Below, piece after piece: positions 33,088-41,554 of a stretch of DNA of 47,744 bases (positions are counted from its first letter, which is position 1; every line of letters begins with the position of its first letter). Under the pieces are notes generated by a model. It was not told the origin of the DNA and did not search any database. It worked only from the letters and a program-made list of their open reading frames with translations. Source of the stretch: an uncultured bacterium (GTDB lineage Bacteria > Verrucomicrobiota > Kiritimatiellia > CAIKKV01 > CAITUY01); NCBI GenBank assembly GCA_903908715.1, contig CAIVSY010000012.1:1-47744 (forward strand), given 5' to 3'. A program made the position numbers and the translations under genes.

Positions 33088-33378
33088 ATGAAGAAAGTTC
33101 TTGTCTGGTTGGTGATTCTCGGAGTGTTGATGGGCAGCGTGGCCCCCACAATGGCGATCAACGAAGCGCGCGGCGGAGTCATGGGATTCATCGCCGGCTG
33201 CTGCTTCGGTGTTCGCGCCGGCGCGGCGTACAATGACGGCAAGGAAATCCATTGGCGTGAATGGGTGATGCTGATCCCCTATGCCAATATTGTCTTCGCC
33301 ATCTGGAACGGCGTGGACGGCGCGAACGGGATGCAGACATCGGACTACGTCAAGAAGTACGGCGCATCCTACTATTGA
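33088..33378 (+). CDS. Small membrane protein of an envelope module
   Basis: A 96-residue protein with a signal peptide-like start ('MKKVLVWLVILGVLMGSVAPTMA') and a second weakly hydrophobic region containing 'GGVMGFIAGCCFGVRAGAAYNDGKE' and 'WVMLIPYANIVFAIWNG'. The Gly-rich, two-hairpin-helix layout resembles the TM2-like part of the protein at 34206-35132. AGGAG precedes the ATG. The next gene begins 7 bp after its stop. Function unknown. Confidence 0.75.
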   Translation: MKKVLVWLVILGVLMGSVAPTMAINEARGGVMGFIAGCCFGVRAGAAYNDGKEIHWREWVMLIPYANIVFAIWNGVDGANGMQTSDYVKKYGASYY

Positions 33379-33385
33379 TCCTGCG

Positions 33386-34204
33386 ATGAGCCTCTGGCAA
33401 AGGATTCCGGGTGTTCTGCTCGGAATCCTTTTTTTCTTCCCCGTTCCGGCCGCCCATCCGGCTTCCCTGGCGTGGGAACTCTATCGCGAAGGCAATTGGC
33501 CGGCCTGTTCCATCGAGGCTGCGCGCCTGCTCGCGTCTGACCCGGCGGATCAATCGGCGCAATTCCTCCTGCACGCATGCACCGCCCGGCAATCCCCCGG
33601 TGCCGGAGCATGCTCCAACCTGCTCGCACTGGCCGGCTCCTCATCCTCTTCCGAAATCCGCGCGCACGCAGCCACCGAAGCCGCCTGGGCACTGCTCCGC
33701 AACCACACACCGCGCCAGGCCTGGCAACCCGCCGTACAGGCTTTTCTCACAACCAACGACCGCGAAACATTCCTGCAAAGCCTCGCCATCCTGGAACACC
33801 TGCACCGTCACATCTGCCGGGATATTGCCATGCCACCCGACGTGGAACGTCAATACCTGACTTGTGAACCCCTGCTTCGCCTTGTTCCTGAGGCGCTGAA
33901 GCCACCGCGACCCGACTCCCTGGCGCGACGCCTCGGCACCACACCCGGACGCCTGATTGTCGCCTTCTATCGCTCTTGTATCCGGCCCGCTATCGGCAGC
34001 CGTTGCTCCCTTTCGCCAAGTTGCTCCGAGTATTTCCATCTCTCGACCCGCAAACACGGTCTGCTGGGCATCCCGATGCTCGCAGACCGCCTTGTCCGCG
34101 AGCCATCGGTTGTCTTAGCCGCACGTTACCCGCTGGAACAAGACCGGCGTACCGTGTACCATGACCCGGTAGAACATCATGACTTCTGGATCCAAAGCCC
34201 CTGA
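33386..34204 (+). CDS. TPR-like protein fused to a YidD domain
   Basis: A 272-residue protein. A signal anchor ('GVLLGILFFFPVPAAHPAS') is followed by about 130 residues of helical, repeat-like sequence ('ELYREGNWPACSIEAARLL'), and then a C-terminal YidD domain: 'YRSCIRPAIGSRCSLSPSCSEY' with the paired Cys, 'KHGLLGIPMLADRLVREP'. YidD is normally a free protein of 70-100 residues that aids YidC-dependent membrane protein insertion; here it is joined to a helical repeat domain. The ATG at 33386 is preferred to an internal frame from 33281 that overlaps the previous gene. Confidence 0.78.
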   Translation: MSLWQRIPGVLLGILFFFPVPAAHPASLAWELYREGNWPACSIEAARLLASDPADQSAQFLLHACTARQSPGAGACSNLLALAGSSSSSEIRAHAATEAAWALLRNHTPRQAWQPAVQAFLTTNDRETFLQSLAILEHLHRHICRDIAMPPDVERQYLTCEPLLRLVPEALKPPRPDSLARRLGTTPGRLIVAFYRSCIRPAIGSRCSLSPSCSEYFHLSTRKHGLLGIPMLADRLVREPSVVLAARYPLEQDRRTVYHDPVEHHDFWIQSP

Positions 34205-34205
34205 C

Positions 34206-35132
34206 ATGAATTCCACCCGCCGCTCCAGCCGCCGTTTCCGCCTGTCCAGCTTTCCAGGCGGCAGGCGAGGGCTGTCCCCCGCCTGGGCGCTCCTGCTGGT
34301 GTTCACAGCCCCAGCGGCTCTCCAGGCCGCCGAGGCAACACCGCCGAGCCTTGCCGTTTCCCTCGCCAAGGCGGATGACCACGCAGGAGCCGCTCTTGAA
34401 TTCAGGCGCCAGGCACTGGACAGTCAGGACTCAGCCAGCAAGGCCGCATTCTACTGGTCCGCGGCCCGGGAGTACCACGAGGCCGGGCAATATGAAGTGG
34501 CCGACAAAATGGTCGATGCCGCCGAAAACGAGGATCCTGACCTCCTTGCACCCACTCTCCTTCTACGCGGCGAGAATTCCGCCGCCATCCGGGACTGGCC
34601 CTCGTCCGCCTTCTTCTTCCGAAACCTACTATCCACCCCGGGCGACACGAACAGAACCCGCTATGCCGCCCGCAGCCTCGCCGTTGCGGAACTCCGACGC
34701 CGGCAACCGGATGCCGCCCGTCAGGCCCTCCTGGGCACCGGCTCGGATGAGTCCACACCGCTTTCCGCTCTCGATCGCTACAGTCAAGGCCGGGACAAGC
34801 GCCCCTGGCTGGGCGGCCTGCTGGGAATGATCCCAGGCCTCGGCTACGCCTACGCGGGGGAATTCGCCAACGCGGGGCGATCCCTGATCCTGAACTCCCT
34901 CTTCATCTTCGGCATGGTGAACACCGCGGATAATGAAAACTGGGGTGCCTTTGCGGCCATCAGCTTCTTCGAGCTCACATGGTATTCCGGCAGCATCTAC
35001 GGCGGTATCGACGCCGCCCACCGCTACAATCAGGACCGACTCGAAACCTGCGCCCAGGGTATCATGAACCATGCATCTTTCGAGCCCAACTACGCAACCC
35101 TTCCGGCTCTGAGTATCCAATTCAGGTTCTAG
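34206..35132 (+). CDS. TPR-like membrane protein with TM2-like C-terminus
   Basis: A 308-residue protein. The signal segment 'ALLLVFTAPAALQAAEA' comes first, then helical repeats with a 'FRRQALDSQDSASKAAFYWSAAREYHEAG' pattern. After residue 200 come 'GLLGMIPGLGYAYAGEFANAGRSLI', 'SLFIFGMV' and 'GAFAAISFFELTWYSGSIYGG', a hairpin of membrane helices as in TM2-type proteins. It starts 1 bp after the YidD fusion stop; an alternative ATG at 34179 would overlap by 26 bp. Probably works with its two upstream neighbours at the inner membrane. Confidence 0.72.
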   Translation: MNSTRRSSRRFRLSSFPGGRRGLSPAWALLLVFTAPAALQAAEATPPSLAVSLAKADDHAGAALEFRRQALDSQDSASKAAFYWSAAREYHEAGQYEVADKMVDAAENEDPDLLAPTLLLRGENSAAIRDWPSSAFFFRNLLSTPGDTNRTRYAARSLAVAELRRRQPDAARQALLGTGSDESTPLSALDRYSQGRDKRPWLGGLLGMIPGLGYAYAGEFANAGRSLILNSLFIFGMVNTADNENWGAFAAISFFELTWYSGSIYGGIDAAHRYNQDRLETCAQGIMNHASFEPNYATLPALSIQFRF

Positions 35133-35203
35133 CATAACCTCCAGTCTGACAACCAATAACCAACATGAGCTTCCCGACCATCAGCCTTACTGCGAATACC
35201 GCC

Positions 35204-35950
35204 ATGAAAATCCACCTCTCCTTGCTTTGTCTTCTGATCCTGGCAATCCCGCTTTCGGCCGGAACACTGGTGGATTCCCTGCTCTCAGGATACGGGGAAA
35301 TCCAAAGCCTGTCGTGCGAGGTCCGCCGGGACAGCGAGTCCGGGGACAACAAGGTTCGCACCCTCAGCCGCGTGTATTTCCAGAAACCCGACCGGCTCCA
35401 CGTCGAAAGTGTCGCCCCGCTCTCCCGCCGGATCGTCGCGGATGGCACGAATTTCTTCAGCTATGTCGCGGGTGATCCAAAGGGCTTCTCCCGTCCCGTC
35501 GCGCGGCTGGAAAGGGATATGCTTATCAGCCTGCGCAAGGTTCCAGCAACGGCCATGGATCACCTCCTGCGGCTTGAGGGAGCGCCGGAGACCAACCTCC
35601 CGCCCACCGCGGGCTTTCCCGTCCGCCGCGGCTATGACACCGGCAAGATGACCGCCGTCCTCTCCCTCGACACTTCCAACCGGCTGGCCTGCATTGAGTT
35701 TTTCGCCGACCGGGAAATGACACAAAAGACGGCACGGACCGAATACAGCCATTTCAGCGAGGCGTTGCCCGGAGTCTGGCTGTCGCGCCTGCACAAGACC
35801 GTTGTATGGATGGGCGGTGGCGAAAGCCGTGAGACCAGCCGGTTTGACAATCTATCTGTGAACAAACCCATCGCCCCGAATTTGTTCAACGCGTCCCTTT
35901 TCTTCCAGAAGGTCGACTTCGTCGCGAACATCGAACAGATGTACGAATAA
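35204..35950 (+). CDS. LolA-like outer-membrane lipoprotein carrier
   Basis: A 248-residue periplasmic protein. Signal peptide 'MKIHLSLLCLLILAIPLSAG', then an open beta-barrel-like pattern: 'YGEIQSLSCEVRRD', 'RVYFQKPDRLHVES', 'IVADGTNFFSYVAG' and 'SRFDNLSVNKPIAPNLFN', which is the arrangement of LolA/LolB-like proteins. Proposed role: binding lipids or lipoproteins for transfer to the outer membrane. The ATG at 35204 is chosen for the signal peptide; the ORF reaches 35165. It follows the YidD module, consistent with envelope assembly. Confidence 0.75.
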   Translation: MKIHLSLLCLLILAIPLSAGTLVDSLLSGYGEIQSLSCEVRRDSESGDNKVRTLSRVYFQKPDRLHVESVAPLSRRIVADGTNFFSYVAGDPKGFSRPVARLERDMLISLRKVPATAMDHLLRLEGAPETNLPPTAGFPVRRGYDTGKMTAVLSLDTSNRLACIEFFADREMTQKTARTEYSHFSEALPGVWLSRLHKTVVWMGGGESRETSRFDNLSVNKPIAPNLFNASLFFQKVDFVANIEQMYE

Positions 35951-35957
35951 ACCGCGA

Positions 35958-36197
35958 TCAGGTCTTCCGGTCATCCCGGATTTGCTCCAGGATGGCAATG
36001 ATCTTTTCCTGGTTCTCCAGGTTCTTTCGGCTCAGCGCCAGGCTTTCCTCCACCTGGTTCATGGCGGCCTTCTGGCGCTCCACAGCTTCCTTCTGGGTAT
36101 CGATGGACTGCTTCTGCCGGAGTACAGCCTTGCGCTGCATCAGGACCGACCAGACGACAATCGCCAGAAAAAACAGGGGTAACAGGAACCGGATCAT
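35958..36197 (-). CDS. Small membrane-anchored coiled-coil protein
   Basis: A 79-residue protein: one N-terminal membrane helix ('FLLPLFFLAIVVWSVLM') and about 55 Gln/Lys/Glu-rich residues forming a coiled coil ('RQKQSIDTQKEAVERQKAAM'). AAGGAGATGTGCT before the ATG is a strong ribosome site, supporting translation. Convergent with the LolA-like gene, with a 7-bp gap. Function unknown. Confidence 0.75.
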   Translation of the reverse strand: MIRFLLPLFFLAIVVWSVLMQRKAVLRQKQSIDTQKEAVERQKAAMNQVEESLALSRKNLENQEKIIAILEQIRDDRKT

Positions 36198-36348
36198 AGC
36201 ACATCTCCTTCGTGTCCCCGTCTACTGCAGGAACCCGGTACATGTACCACACCCGAACGGCCACGGACAGCAAAGAAGCACGGCTGTCCTGCAAGCAGGT
36301 GTGCAAACGAGGCGCAAGCTGCGCCCAGGCTCTGACGCAATATGCGGC

Positions 36349-37269
36349 TCAGTTGCCATCACGGCCGTGACGCAACACATCAAGGGCGGCGATGACGGCG
36401 CCAATCGCACCGGGAATCAGCCAGGTCAGCACAAACACGAGAAGCGAGAGGGCGACGGCAGCACCATGGGACTGGCCCATGCCGCCCAGAACCCACGCCG
36501 CGGCGCCTTCCCGCAACCCCAGCCCTGCGACGCTGACGGGCAGGACGGCGGCAGTCAGCATGGCCGCCCGCCCGAACCCTATATCCAGGAAACCGAGGGA
36601 AAGACCCAGGGACCGGGCCGCCATCCAGAACATGGCAATGCCCAGGATATTGATCAGCAGCGACAAGCTAATAGCCTGCCCAACAGCGGCCCAGGACAGG
36701 CGGGGAGGATTCTCCGCCCGCAGCATAAGTCCTCTCAGCCTCGCCGGACCGGACACGATCAAACACAGGGCAACGGCTGTCGCCAGCGCAACCAGAGCCA
36801 GCAGATAAGCGACGGGCCCCAGACCGGCATGATCTATGACCGCATAGCAGGCAAGTCCGGTCAACTCCAGTGCCATAAGGGAAACAACGCGGTCCACAAG
36901 CAGGACCATGCCAGCCATCCCCCACTGACCCTGCGAACAGCCGATGCGGTACACACGCACAGCCATGGCCGCCAGATTCCCTCCCGGCAGGAACAGGCCG
37001 AAGCAAAGCGAAATGAACTGGACTTCCAGCAGTGGGAGATAGCGCCAACCCAGCCCGGCGCTCCGTGTCAGCACCAGCAGCCGCACCGCCTGAGCCGCAT
37101 GCGCGCCAAAGGAAAGCAGCAATCCCGCCCAGAACCATGAAAGATCGGCGCCGGACAGGGACAGATGAATATCGCCGACCGGCACCACGCGCGCAACCAG
37201 CACAAGAAGCAGCACGGCCATGAGCCAGCGCAAGACGAAACGAAACGGCGGCATGGAAAGCTTCTTCAT
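36349..37269 (-). CDS. Flippase-like membrane protein (LPG synthase TM/UPF0104), second copy
   Basis: A 306-residue polytopic protein of the lysylphosphatidylglycerol-synthase transmembrane family. 'FISLCFGLFLPGGNLAAMAVRVYRIG' (about residue 85) and 'LPVSVAGLGLREGAAAWVLGGMG' near the C-terminus are the defining stretches. It is a paralogue of the protein at 24711-25730, in a different setting. The start overlaps the phosphatase-like gene stop by 4 bp. It may move a lipid or lipid-linked molecule made or modified by the coupled genes. Confidence 0.83.
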   Translation of the reverse strand: MKKLSMPPFRFVLRWLMAVLLLVLVARVVPVGDIHLSLSGADLSWFWAGLLLSFGAHAAQAVRLLVLTRSAGLGWRYLPLLEVQFISLCFGLFLPGGNLAAMAVRVYRIGCSQGQWGMAGMVLLVDRVVSLMALELTGLACYAVIDHAGLGPVAYLLALVALATAVALCLIVSGPARLRGLMLRAENPPRLSWAAVGQAISLSLLINILGIAMFWMAARSLGLSLGFLDIGFGRAAMLTAAVLPVSVAGLGLREGAAAWVLGGMGQSHGAAVALSLLVFVLTWLIPGAIGAVIAALDVLRHGRDGN

Positions 37270-38552
37270 AGCGGAGGGCGCCCCATCTCCCCGCGACTTG
37301 CACGCCTCAGCAGGGGCCGGCCGTGCATAGCGGCTGCCGGCGAAACGCCGAGGATGGACAGGATGGTAGGAGCCACATCCACAAGTTGTCCTTTATCGGT
37401 CAGCGGTTCAAGCGAGGAATCAAGGGCGGCAAGCCATCCCGTGTCCGACGGTTGTCCGGGTAGATACCCGTGTGCGCCCCGATGGACCGGACTCCGCCGC
37501 CGGGAGGCTTGCTCGGGGGTCTTCCGCGCCATGTAGGCGTTCACCAGCGGATGGTAAAAGTCGTGCGGAAAGAACGCAGTGCCCGGTTCGCAGATCAGAT
37601 AGGCTTCGCCAAAGCCATCTGCGGCCTGGAACTGGACGTGATACCGGGCCAACTGTTCGTTGCTCAGCAGCCGGGTACCCGGAATTCTGGCCAACTGCCC
37701 TCCGAGCTGTGTGCGGGCCCGGTCGGTAAAGAACCAGAACCGCGCATTGGTGACTTCAATGAACCAGCAGAATTCCCAGGGCGGTACGCCGGTTTCCGCC
37801 AGACGGCGGGGCAAATCAACGGTGGTTCGCACCGGTTCCTGGCCATGATCCACAACCAGAAGAACGTGAATCCCAAGGCTCTCGGCCTTCGCAACCGCGT
37901 CACGAAGCCAGGTGTCGACCTGCCGGAATTTTTCGCGCACCGCATCCGGACAGTCCAGATTCCAGTGGCAGAAAAGATCCAATGCATAGAACTCAAGCCA
38001 GTCAAGCCGCGGAACGCCATCGATAAATGGCGCCAGACCGCCCGGCGCGTCGACGAAGGAAAAAATGGTCCGGTACCGGCATTGACCCTCCAAAGAGGAG
38101 AATACCGTGGACTGTCCGCCGTAGTCGAAGGCATCGAGCCCCCCACCCTGGCGGCGCTGCAACTTGATCCGGTGCATTTCAAAACAGCGCCGGCGGCGCG
38201 GCTCCACGGTCGGCAAATCGAAACCGGGGCGCAACCAGTGGTAAAAGCACTGGGCGGTAGTCGTCCAGATTACCGGCAGGGAATCGACGAGTTTCTGGAA
38301 GATCGTCCGGGGCCGTTTGGATTTCAGACGTACCTGCCAAACCCGGTGCTGATGGGGCCACACCCCCGTAACCAGGGTCGGCAGCAGTTCGACGGACGGA
38401 TGCGTTTCCAATTCGACCGGCGGGCGGACAGACAGACGCTGCCGGAGAAATGGCGTTGTCTCCGGGCTTAGCCATCGGCGATCCAGCGCCGGCACATAAA
38501 GGACCAGAAGGCGGTTATCCGCGTCTCCATTCGACGTTGGAGACGAATTCAC
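37266..38552 (-). CDS. Alkaline-phosphatase-superfamily phosphodiesterase/phosphatase
   Basis: A 428-residue protein of the type I phosphodiesterase/nucleotide pyrophosphatase family. First metal Asp in 'YVPALDRRWL' (about residue 24), probable nucleophile Ser in 'HPSVELLPTLVTGVWPHQH', metal ligands in 'LFCHWNLD', 'VVDHGQEP' and 'HRGAHGYLPG'. No signal peptide, so it may act in the cytoplasm. The Ser nucleophile and cytoplasmic form resemble phosphatases acting on lipid or phosphonate substrates; the substrate is unknown. It overlaps both neighbours by 4 bp. Confidence 0.8.
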   Translation of the reverse strand: MNSSPTSNGDADNRLLVLYVPALDRRWLSPETTPFLRQRLSVRPPVELETHPSVELLPTLVTGVWPHQHRVWQVRLKSKRPRTIFQKLVDSLPVIWTTTAQCFYHWLRPGFDLPTVEPRRRRCFEMHRIKLQRRQGGGLDAFDYGGQSTVFSSLEGQCRYRTIFSFVDAPGGLAPFIDGVPRLDWLEFYALDLFCHWNLDCPDAVREKFRQVDTWLRDAVAKAESLGIHVLLVVDHGQEPVRTTVDLPRRLAETGVPPWEFCWFIEVTNARFWFFTDRARTQLGGQLARIPGTRLLSNEQLARYHVQFQAADGFGEAYLICEPGTAFFPHDFYHPLVNAYMARKTPEQASRRRSPVHRGAHGYLPGQPSDTGWLAALDSSLEPLTDKGQLVDVAPTILSILGVSPAAAMHGRPLLRRASRGEMGRPPL

Positions 38553-40141
38553 GGCACACCCTCACGACCAGGATCGCCATAGACCGTAAATTGCGAGTTG
38601 GAAAAAACCACCGGCAGATCCAGGCGGTGATTCGATACGGTCACAAAATAGGAAGCATCGTAGGTTTCCAGCAGACGGCGCACCGGTTCGGTGCCGAGCT
38701 GGAAATAGCGTTGCTGCAGCCAAACGGCACCCCGCCAGCCGCCGGCCGGCCATGGTTCTTCGGTCCCTGCAAGGGCGGACATGCGTCGCTGCCATTCGAC
38801 AAGGCCGCCGCTCATGTTGAACTGTTTGAACGTGCCCAGCAACCGACGATGGGCCAACCAGGGGAATGTTTCCGTGCGAAGCGGGGAGACGATGAACAGC
38901 GCATCCGTCGGCGTGTTTTGCCGGACCCACCCCGTACACTCCTTCCACGCGGGCGAAACCCCCTGCGCTCGCCCGGGATATTCCCGCAACAGCCACGCCT
39001 GCCGGACAAATACCGCGCCCAGCACCACGAAACCGGCGGCCACAACAACACGCATGGCGGCACCCACGCGTGAGGCGTTTCGGCCTGACGGGCCGACCTG
39101 CAGGGCCAGCGCCGCAAGGAAATACGTACCCAGCGGAAGCAGCACGTCTCCAAATCGAAACAGGTAGTATTGAAGGATCTTTCCCTGCGGATCAAAAGGC
39201 GCCACCAGAAGTCCTGCCGCAAACGGGACCATGGAGATCACGGCGAACGCAAGCAGCCGGCTGGCGGCGGCGATACGGTCCGGCGTGTTGTCTCGCAGCG
39301 ATGCCAGGCGCACCACCCGCCAGGAAAAAAACAGCACGAACATAAAGACGGCCAGACGCAGCCGCCAAACCGGCGGCCAGTTTCCCGGATCGAGGTGGTG
39401 AGCATCGCGCAGGTAGACGTAGATGTAGGATGGGCAAAGCGGCGCACCAACCGCAGCAGCCGTCAGGCTGCGGCCATGAATGTGATGGAAGGCCGGGATC
39501 CATCCGGCTGTACCTGCGAGGAGGAAGACCGCAGCCGCACACCCGATGGTGCGCCAGCCGATCGGCCCCTCCCGCCGGAATAGCGCCACAACGGCAGCGA
39601 AAACCAGCGTGGCATAAAGTCCGACCAGAACGTGGAAGGATACAGCCAGACCAAGCAGGAAGGCCCACCACACGGGTGTGCGATCACGCCGCAACAGTGA
39701 CGCCAGAGCCAGCAAGACCAGCCCATAACTGAAAACCTTGGGTTCGACGCCACGGGTGATCCATTCACCCGCCGCCAGCGAATAGAACTGATCCATCAGG
39801 ACGATCGCCGGCAAGGCGAATACGAGTCGCAATCCCAGCGCCCGTGCCACCGCCGTCAGCCCCCCGGCCAGCAGCAGGTAGACCGCCAGGCGCCCAATCA
39901 CGGAGGCCGCCAGAAACCCGCCGGTCTTCAGGACTGGCCCCATCAACATCTGGAACAGCCACTGCCGGCGGGAAGGATCCGGTTCCGAAGCAAAGAAACC
40001 TTGGCTCCAGCCTGCTGAGCCCAGGTAGTACATCGCGTCGCAGAACTTGGACAGTTCGTTCGAGAAGACATTCCGGCGAAGGAGACCCAGCAAGCACAAC
40101 AGGAGGAAAACGGTCCAGAAGAAGGTTCGGCGGCAGGCCAT
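38549..40141 (-). CDS. Multi-pass membrane protein, DUF6798-like
   Basis: A 530-residue protein with about 10 hydrophobic segments and a C-terminal soluble part of about 130 residues ('WVRQNTPTDALFIVSPLRTETFPWLAHRRLLGTFKQ', after which 'YDASYFVTVSNHRLDLPVVFSN'). The layout is that of GT-C-like or DUF6798 membrane proteins: 'LMDQFYSLAAGEWITRGVEPKVFSYGLVLL' early, then 'FHVLVGLYATLVF'. It may transfer sugars from a polyprenyl carrier, or sense and move lipids; no catalytic residues can be named. First gene of a coupled three-gene run with the phosphodiesterase and flippase. Confidence 0.68.
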   Translation of the reverse strand: MACRRTFFWTVFLLLCLLGLLRRNVFSNELSKFCDAMYYLGSAGWSQGFFASEPDPSRRQWLFQMLMGPVLKTGGFLAASVIGRLAVYLLLAGGLTAVARALGLRLVFALPAIVLMDQFYSLAAGEWITRGVEPKVFSYGLVLLALASLLRRDRTPVWWAFLLGLAVSFHVLVGLYATLVFAAVVALFRREGPIGWRTIGCAAAVFLLAGTAGWIPAFHHIHGRSLTAAAVGAPLCPSYIYVYLRDAHHLDPGNWPPVWRLRLAVFMFVLFFSWRVVRLASLRDNTPDRIAAASRLLAFAVISMVPFAAGLLVAPFDPQGKILQYYLFRFGDVLLPLGTYFLAALALQVGPSGRNASRVGAAMRVVVAAGFVVLGAVFVRQAWLLREYPGRAQGVSPAWKECTGWVRQNTPTDALFIVSPLRTETFPWLAHRRLLGTFKQFNMSGGLVEWQRRMSALAGTEEPWPAGGWRGAVWLQQRYFQLGTEPVRRLLETYDASYFVTVSNHRLDLPVVFSNSQFTVYGDPGREGVP

Positions 40142-40412
40142 GTCTCACACCCGGAAACCGTTGCCGCACCGGAAAGGCCAAGCTGGCTCCCGCACAGACG
40201 CCTTCCTGGGCGGGATGAAACACAGGCTTTTCACAATGTGCAAGTACTCCTGCAAGAACGGATCAGAAACGCTTTTCAGGCGGCACAGGCACACGCCCGC
40301 CGGGCTCGGCCTGAACAAGCCGTTTCCATAAGGCAAACCTATCAGAGCTCTCATCAAAGCGTCAAGATGACAGCATCCCTTGAGATTCCAGACACCGTAT
40401 TGGGCGGCGAGA

Positions 40413-40857
40413 GAATTCTGAATCGTTGCGAGACTCCAGCGGTTTTCCCCACTTCCTCTCCCCTTGCGGGAGAGGATCGAGGTGAGGGGAATTGCATCCG
40501 GCAACCGATTCGTTCCAGCTTAGCGGGAACAATTCCATTAAAAACACCCCCACCCTGACTCTCCCCCATCCAGGGCGGGGGAATTCTGAACCATTGCGAG
40601 ACTCCAGCCGTTTTCCCCACTTCCTCTCCCCTTGCGGGAGAGGATCGAGGTGAGGGGAATTGCATCCGGCAACCGATTCGTTCCAGCTTAGCGGGAACAA
40701 TTCCATTAAAACACCCGCACCCTGACTCTCTCCCATCCAGGGCGGGGAAAATTCTGAACCATTGCGAGACTCCAGCCGTTCACCCCACTTCCTCTCCCCT
40801 TGCGGGAGAGGATCGAGGTGAGGGGAATTGCATCCGGCAACTGATTCGTTCCAGCTT
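40413..40857. repeat. 168-bp tandem repeat, about 2.7 copies
   Basis: Copies begin at 40413, 40581 and about 40749 with near-identical sequence. Each contains an 8-5-8 hairpin, CCTCTCCC/GGGAGAGG (40455-40475, 40623-40643, 40791-40811). The third copy breaks off after 'CCAGCTT'. Frames read through it are repeat-derived. The CTCTCCC..GGGAGAG type is a common dispersed element in bacterial genomes and occurs again inside the phage gene at 46165-46188. Confidence 0.9.
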
Positions 40858-41383
40858 GGAGAGGATCACGGCAGGTAGAGCGCCGGATGGCCGATGGTTG
40901 ATGATGCCATCCATGGCAGCTTCCAATTGTTCGATCTGACGGCGGCGGCGGCGTGATCTGTGGCACTGCAGGGGCCAAGGCAATCTGCAACGCCTTTGAA
41001 ACTGGAGCGTTCGCGGGCCGCCGCGAACGGCAGGCAATCCGCGCGTCGAGGCCGCCTCACGATGGTTCACGGGGGCAGGAATAACATCGACAACCCTGCA
41101 AACCTTTGGCAGGAGTCAACCATGAGTCGGCGCTGAAGTGCTTGCTCTCACTTCTGAAGGACGCTGGCGCTGCATTTGGCAACAAGTACAGCTTGGGTTC
41201 ACGGACCAGCGGGTGGCAGTATGCCCCATAGGACAGTGTGAGCGCGGCGCGGTCGGCCGTCCGTGCCGGTGGCGAAGTGGCGCAGGAACAGCTCTATTTA
41301 CTATTTACAGCCTGACCCCGACAGTACCAGCACTCGCCAGAGGGGATTAAGCGGAAGTTCGGAGTAAATCAAACGTCGAACCA
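40858..41383. other. Region without recognisable genes
   Basis: Short frames on both strands show no family features. A plus-strand stretch near 41150-41230 reads 'LLKDAGAAFGNKYS' before stops and could be a decayed gene fragment. No RNA gene is seen. Confidence 0.45.
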
Positions 41384-41441
41384 GAGCGTCCAGGCTACAA
41401 AATGATCCACGCGGACGCGGACCATTTTGCGCCTGACGCTC
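41384..41441. repeat. Large imperfect hairpin (25-bp arms)
   Basis: Left arm 41384-41408 (GAGCGTCCAGGC...GATCC) and right arm 41419-41441 (GGACC...GACGCTC) pair over about 23 positions around a 10-nt loop. It has no T-run and lacks the paired core sites expected of an integron attC. Its position immediately before the intron-like sequence fits a group IIC intron target. Confidence 0.65.
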
Positions 41442-41540
41442 GCCGTGCGCCCGGTATGGCGCACGGCTTGTGGGGTGGAAGTCCCGTCGGCGATTTGACG
41501 GCGAAGCGGTCTTTCGGCAGGCCCCCTCGGCAGGAGATTT
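41442..41540 (+). mobile_element. Group II intron 5'-end-like fragment (class C type)
   Basis: GTGCGCCCGG starts at 41445, inside a 9-bp stem (41442-41450 with 41459-41467). It is followed by GTGGGGTGGAAGTCCC, which looks like the early domain I of bacterial group II introns. Class C introns insert after hairpins, as here. No reverse transcriptase gene and no domain V-like sequence are found downstream, so it would be a truncated remnant. Recognition is from memory of the consensus; an alignment is needed. Confidence 0.35.
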
Positions 41541-41554
41541 GAGGGACAGAAGAG

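Noticed and set aside
33281-33385. Upstream start for the YidD fusion protein
   Set aside because: It overlaps the 96-residue membrane protein in another frame and encodes a Ser/Thr/Arg-rich shadow before the signal segment.
40413-40857. Possible CRISPR array
   Set aside because: The period is 168 bp and whole units are repeated; there is no short repeat with variable spacers and no cas gene.
41384-41441. Possible integron attC site
   Set aside because: The hairpin lacks recognisable R (GTTRRRY) and complementary core sites, and there is no integrase or cassette array.
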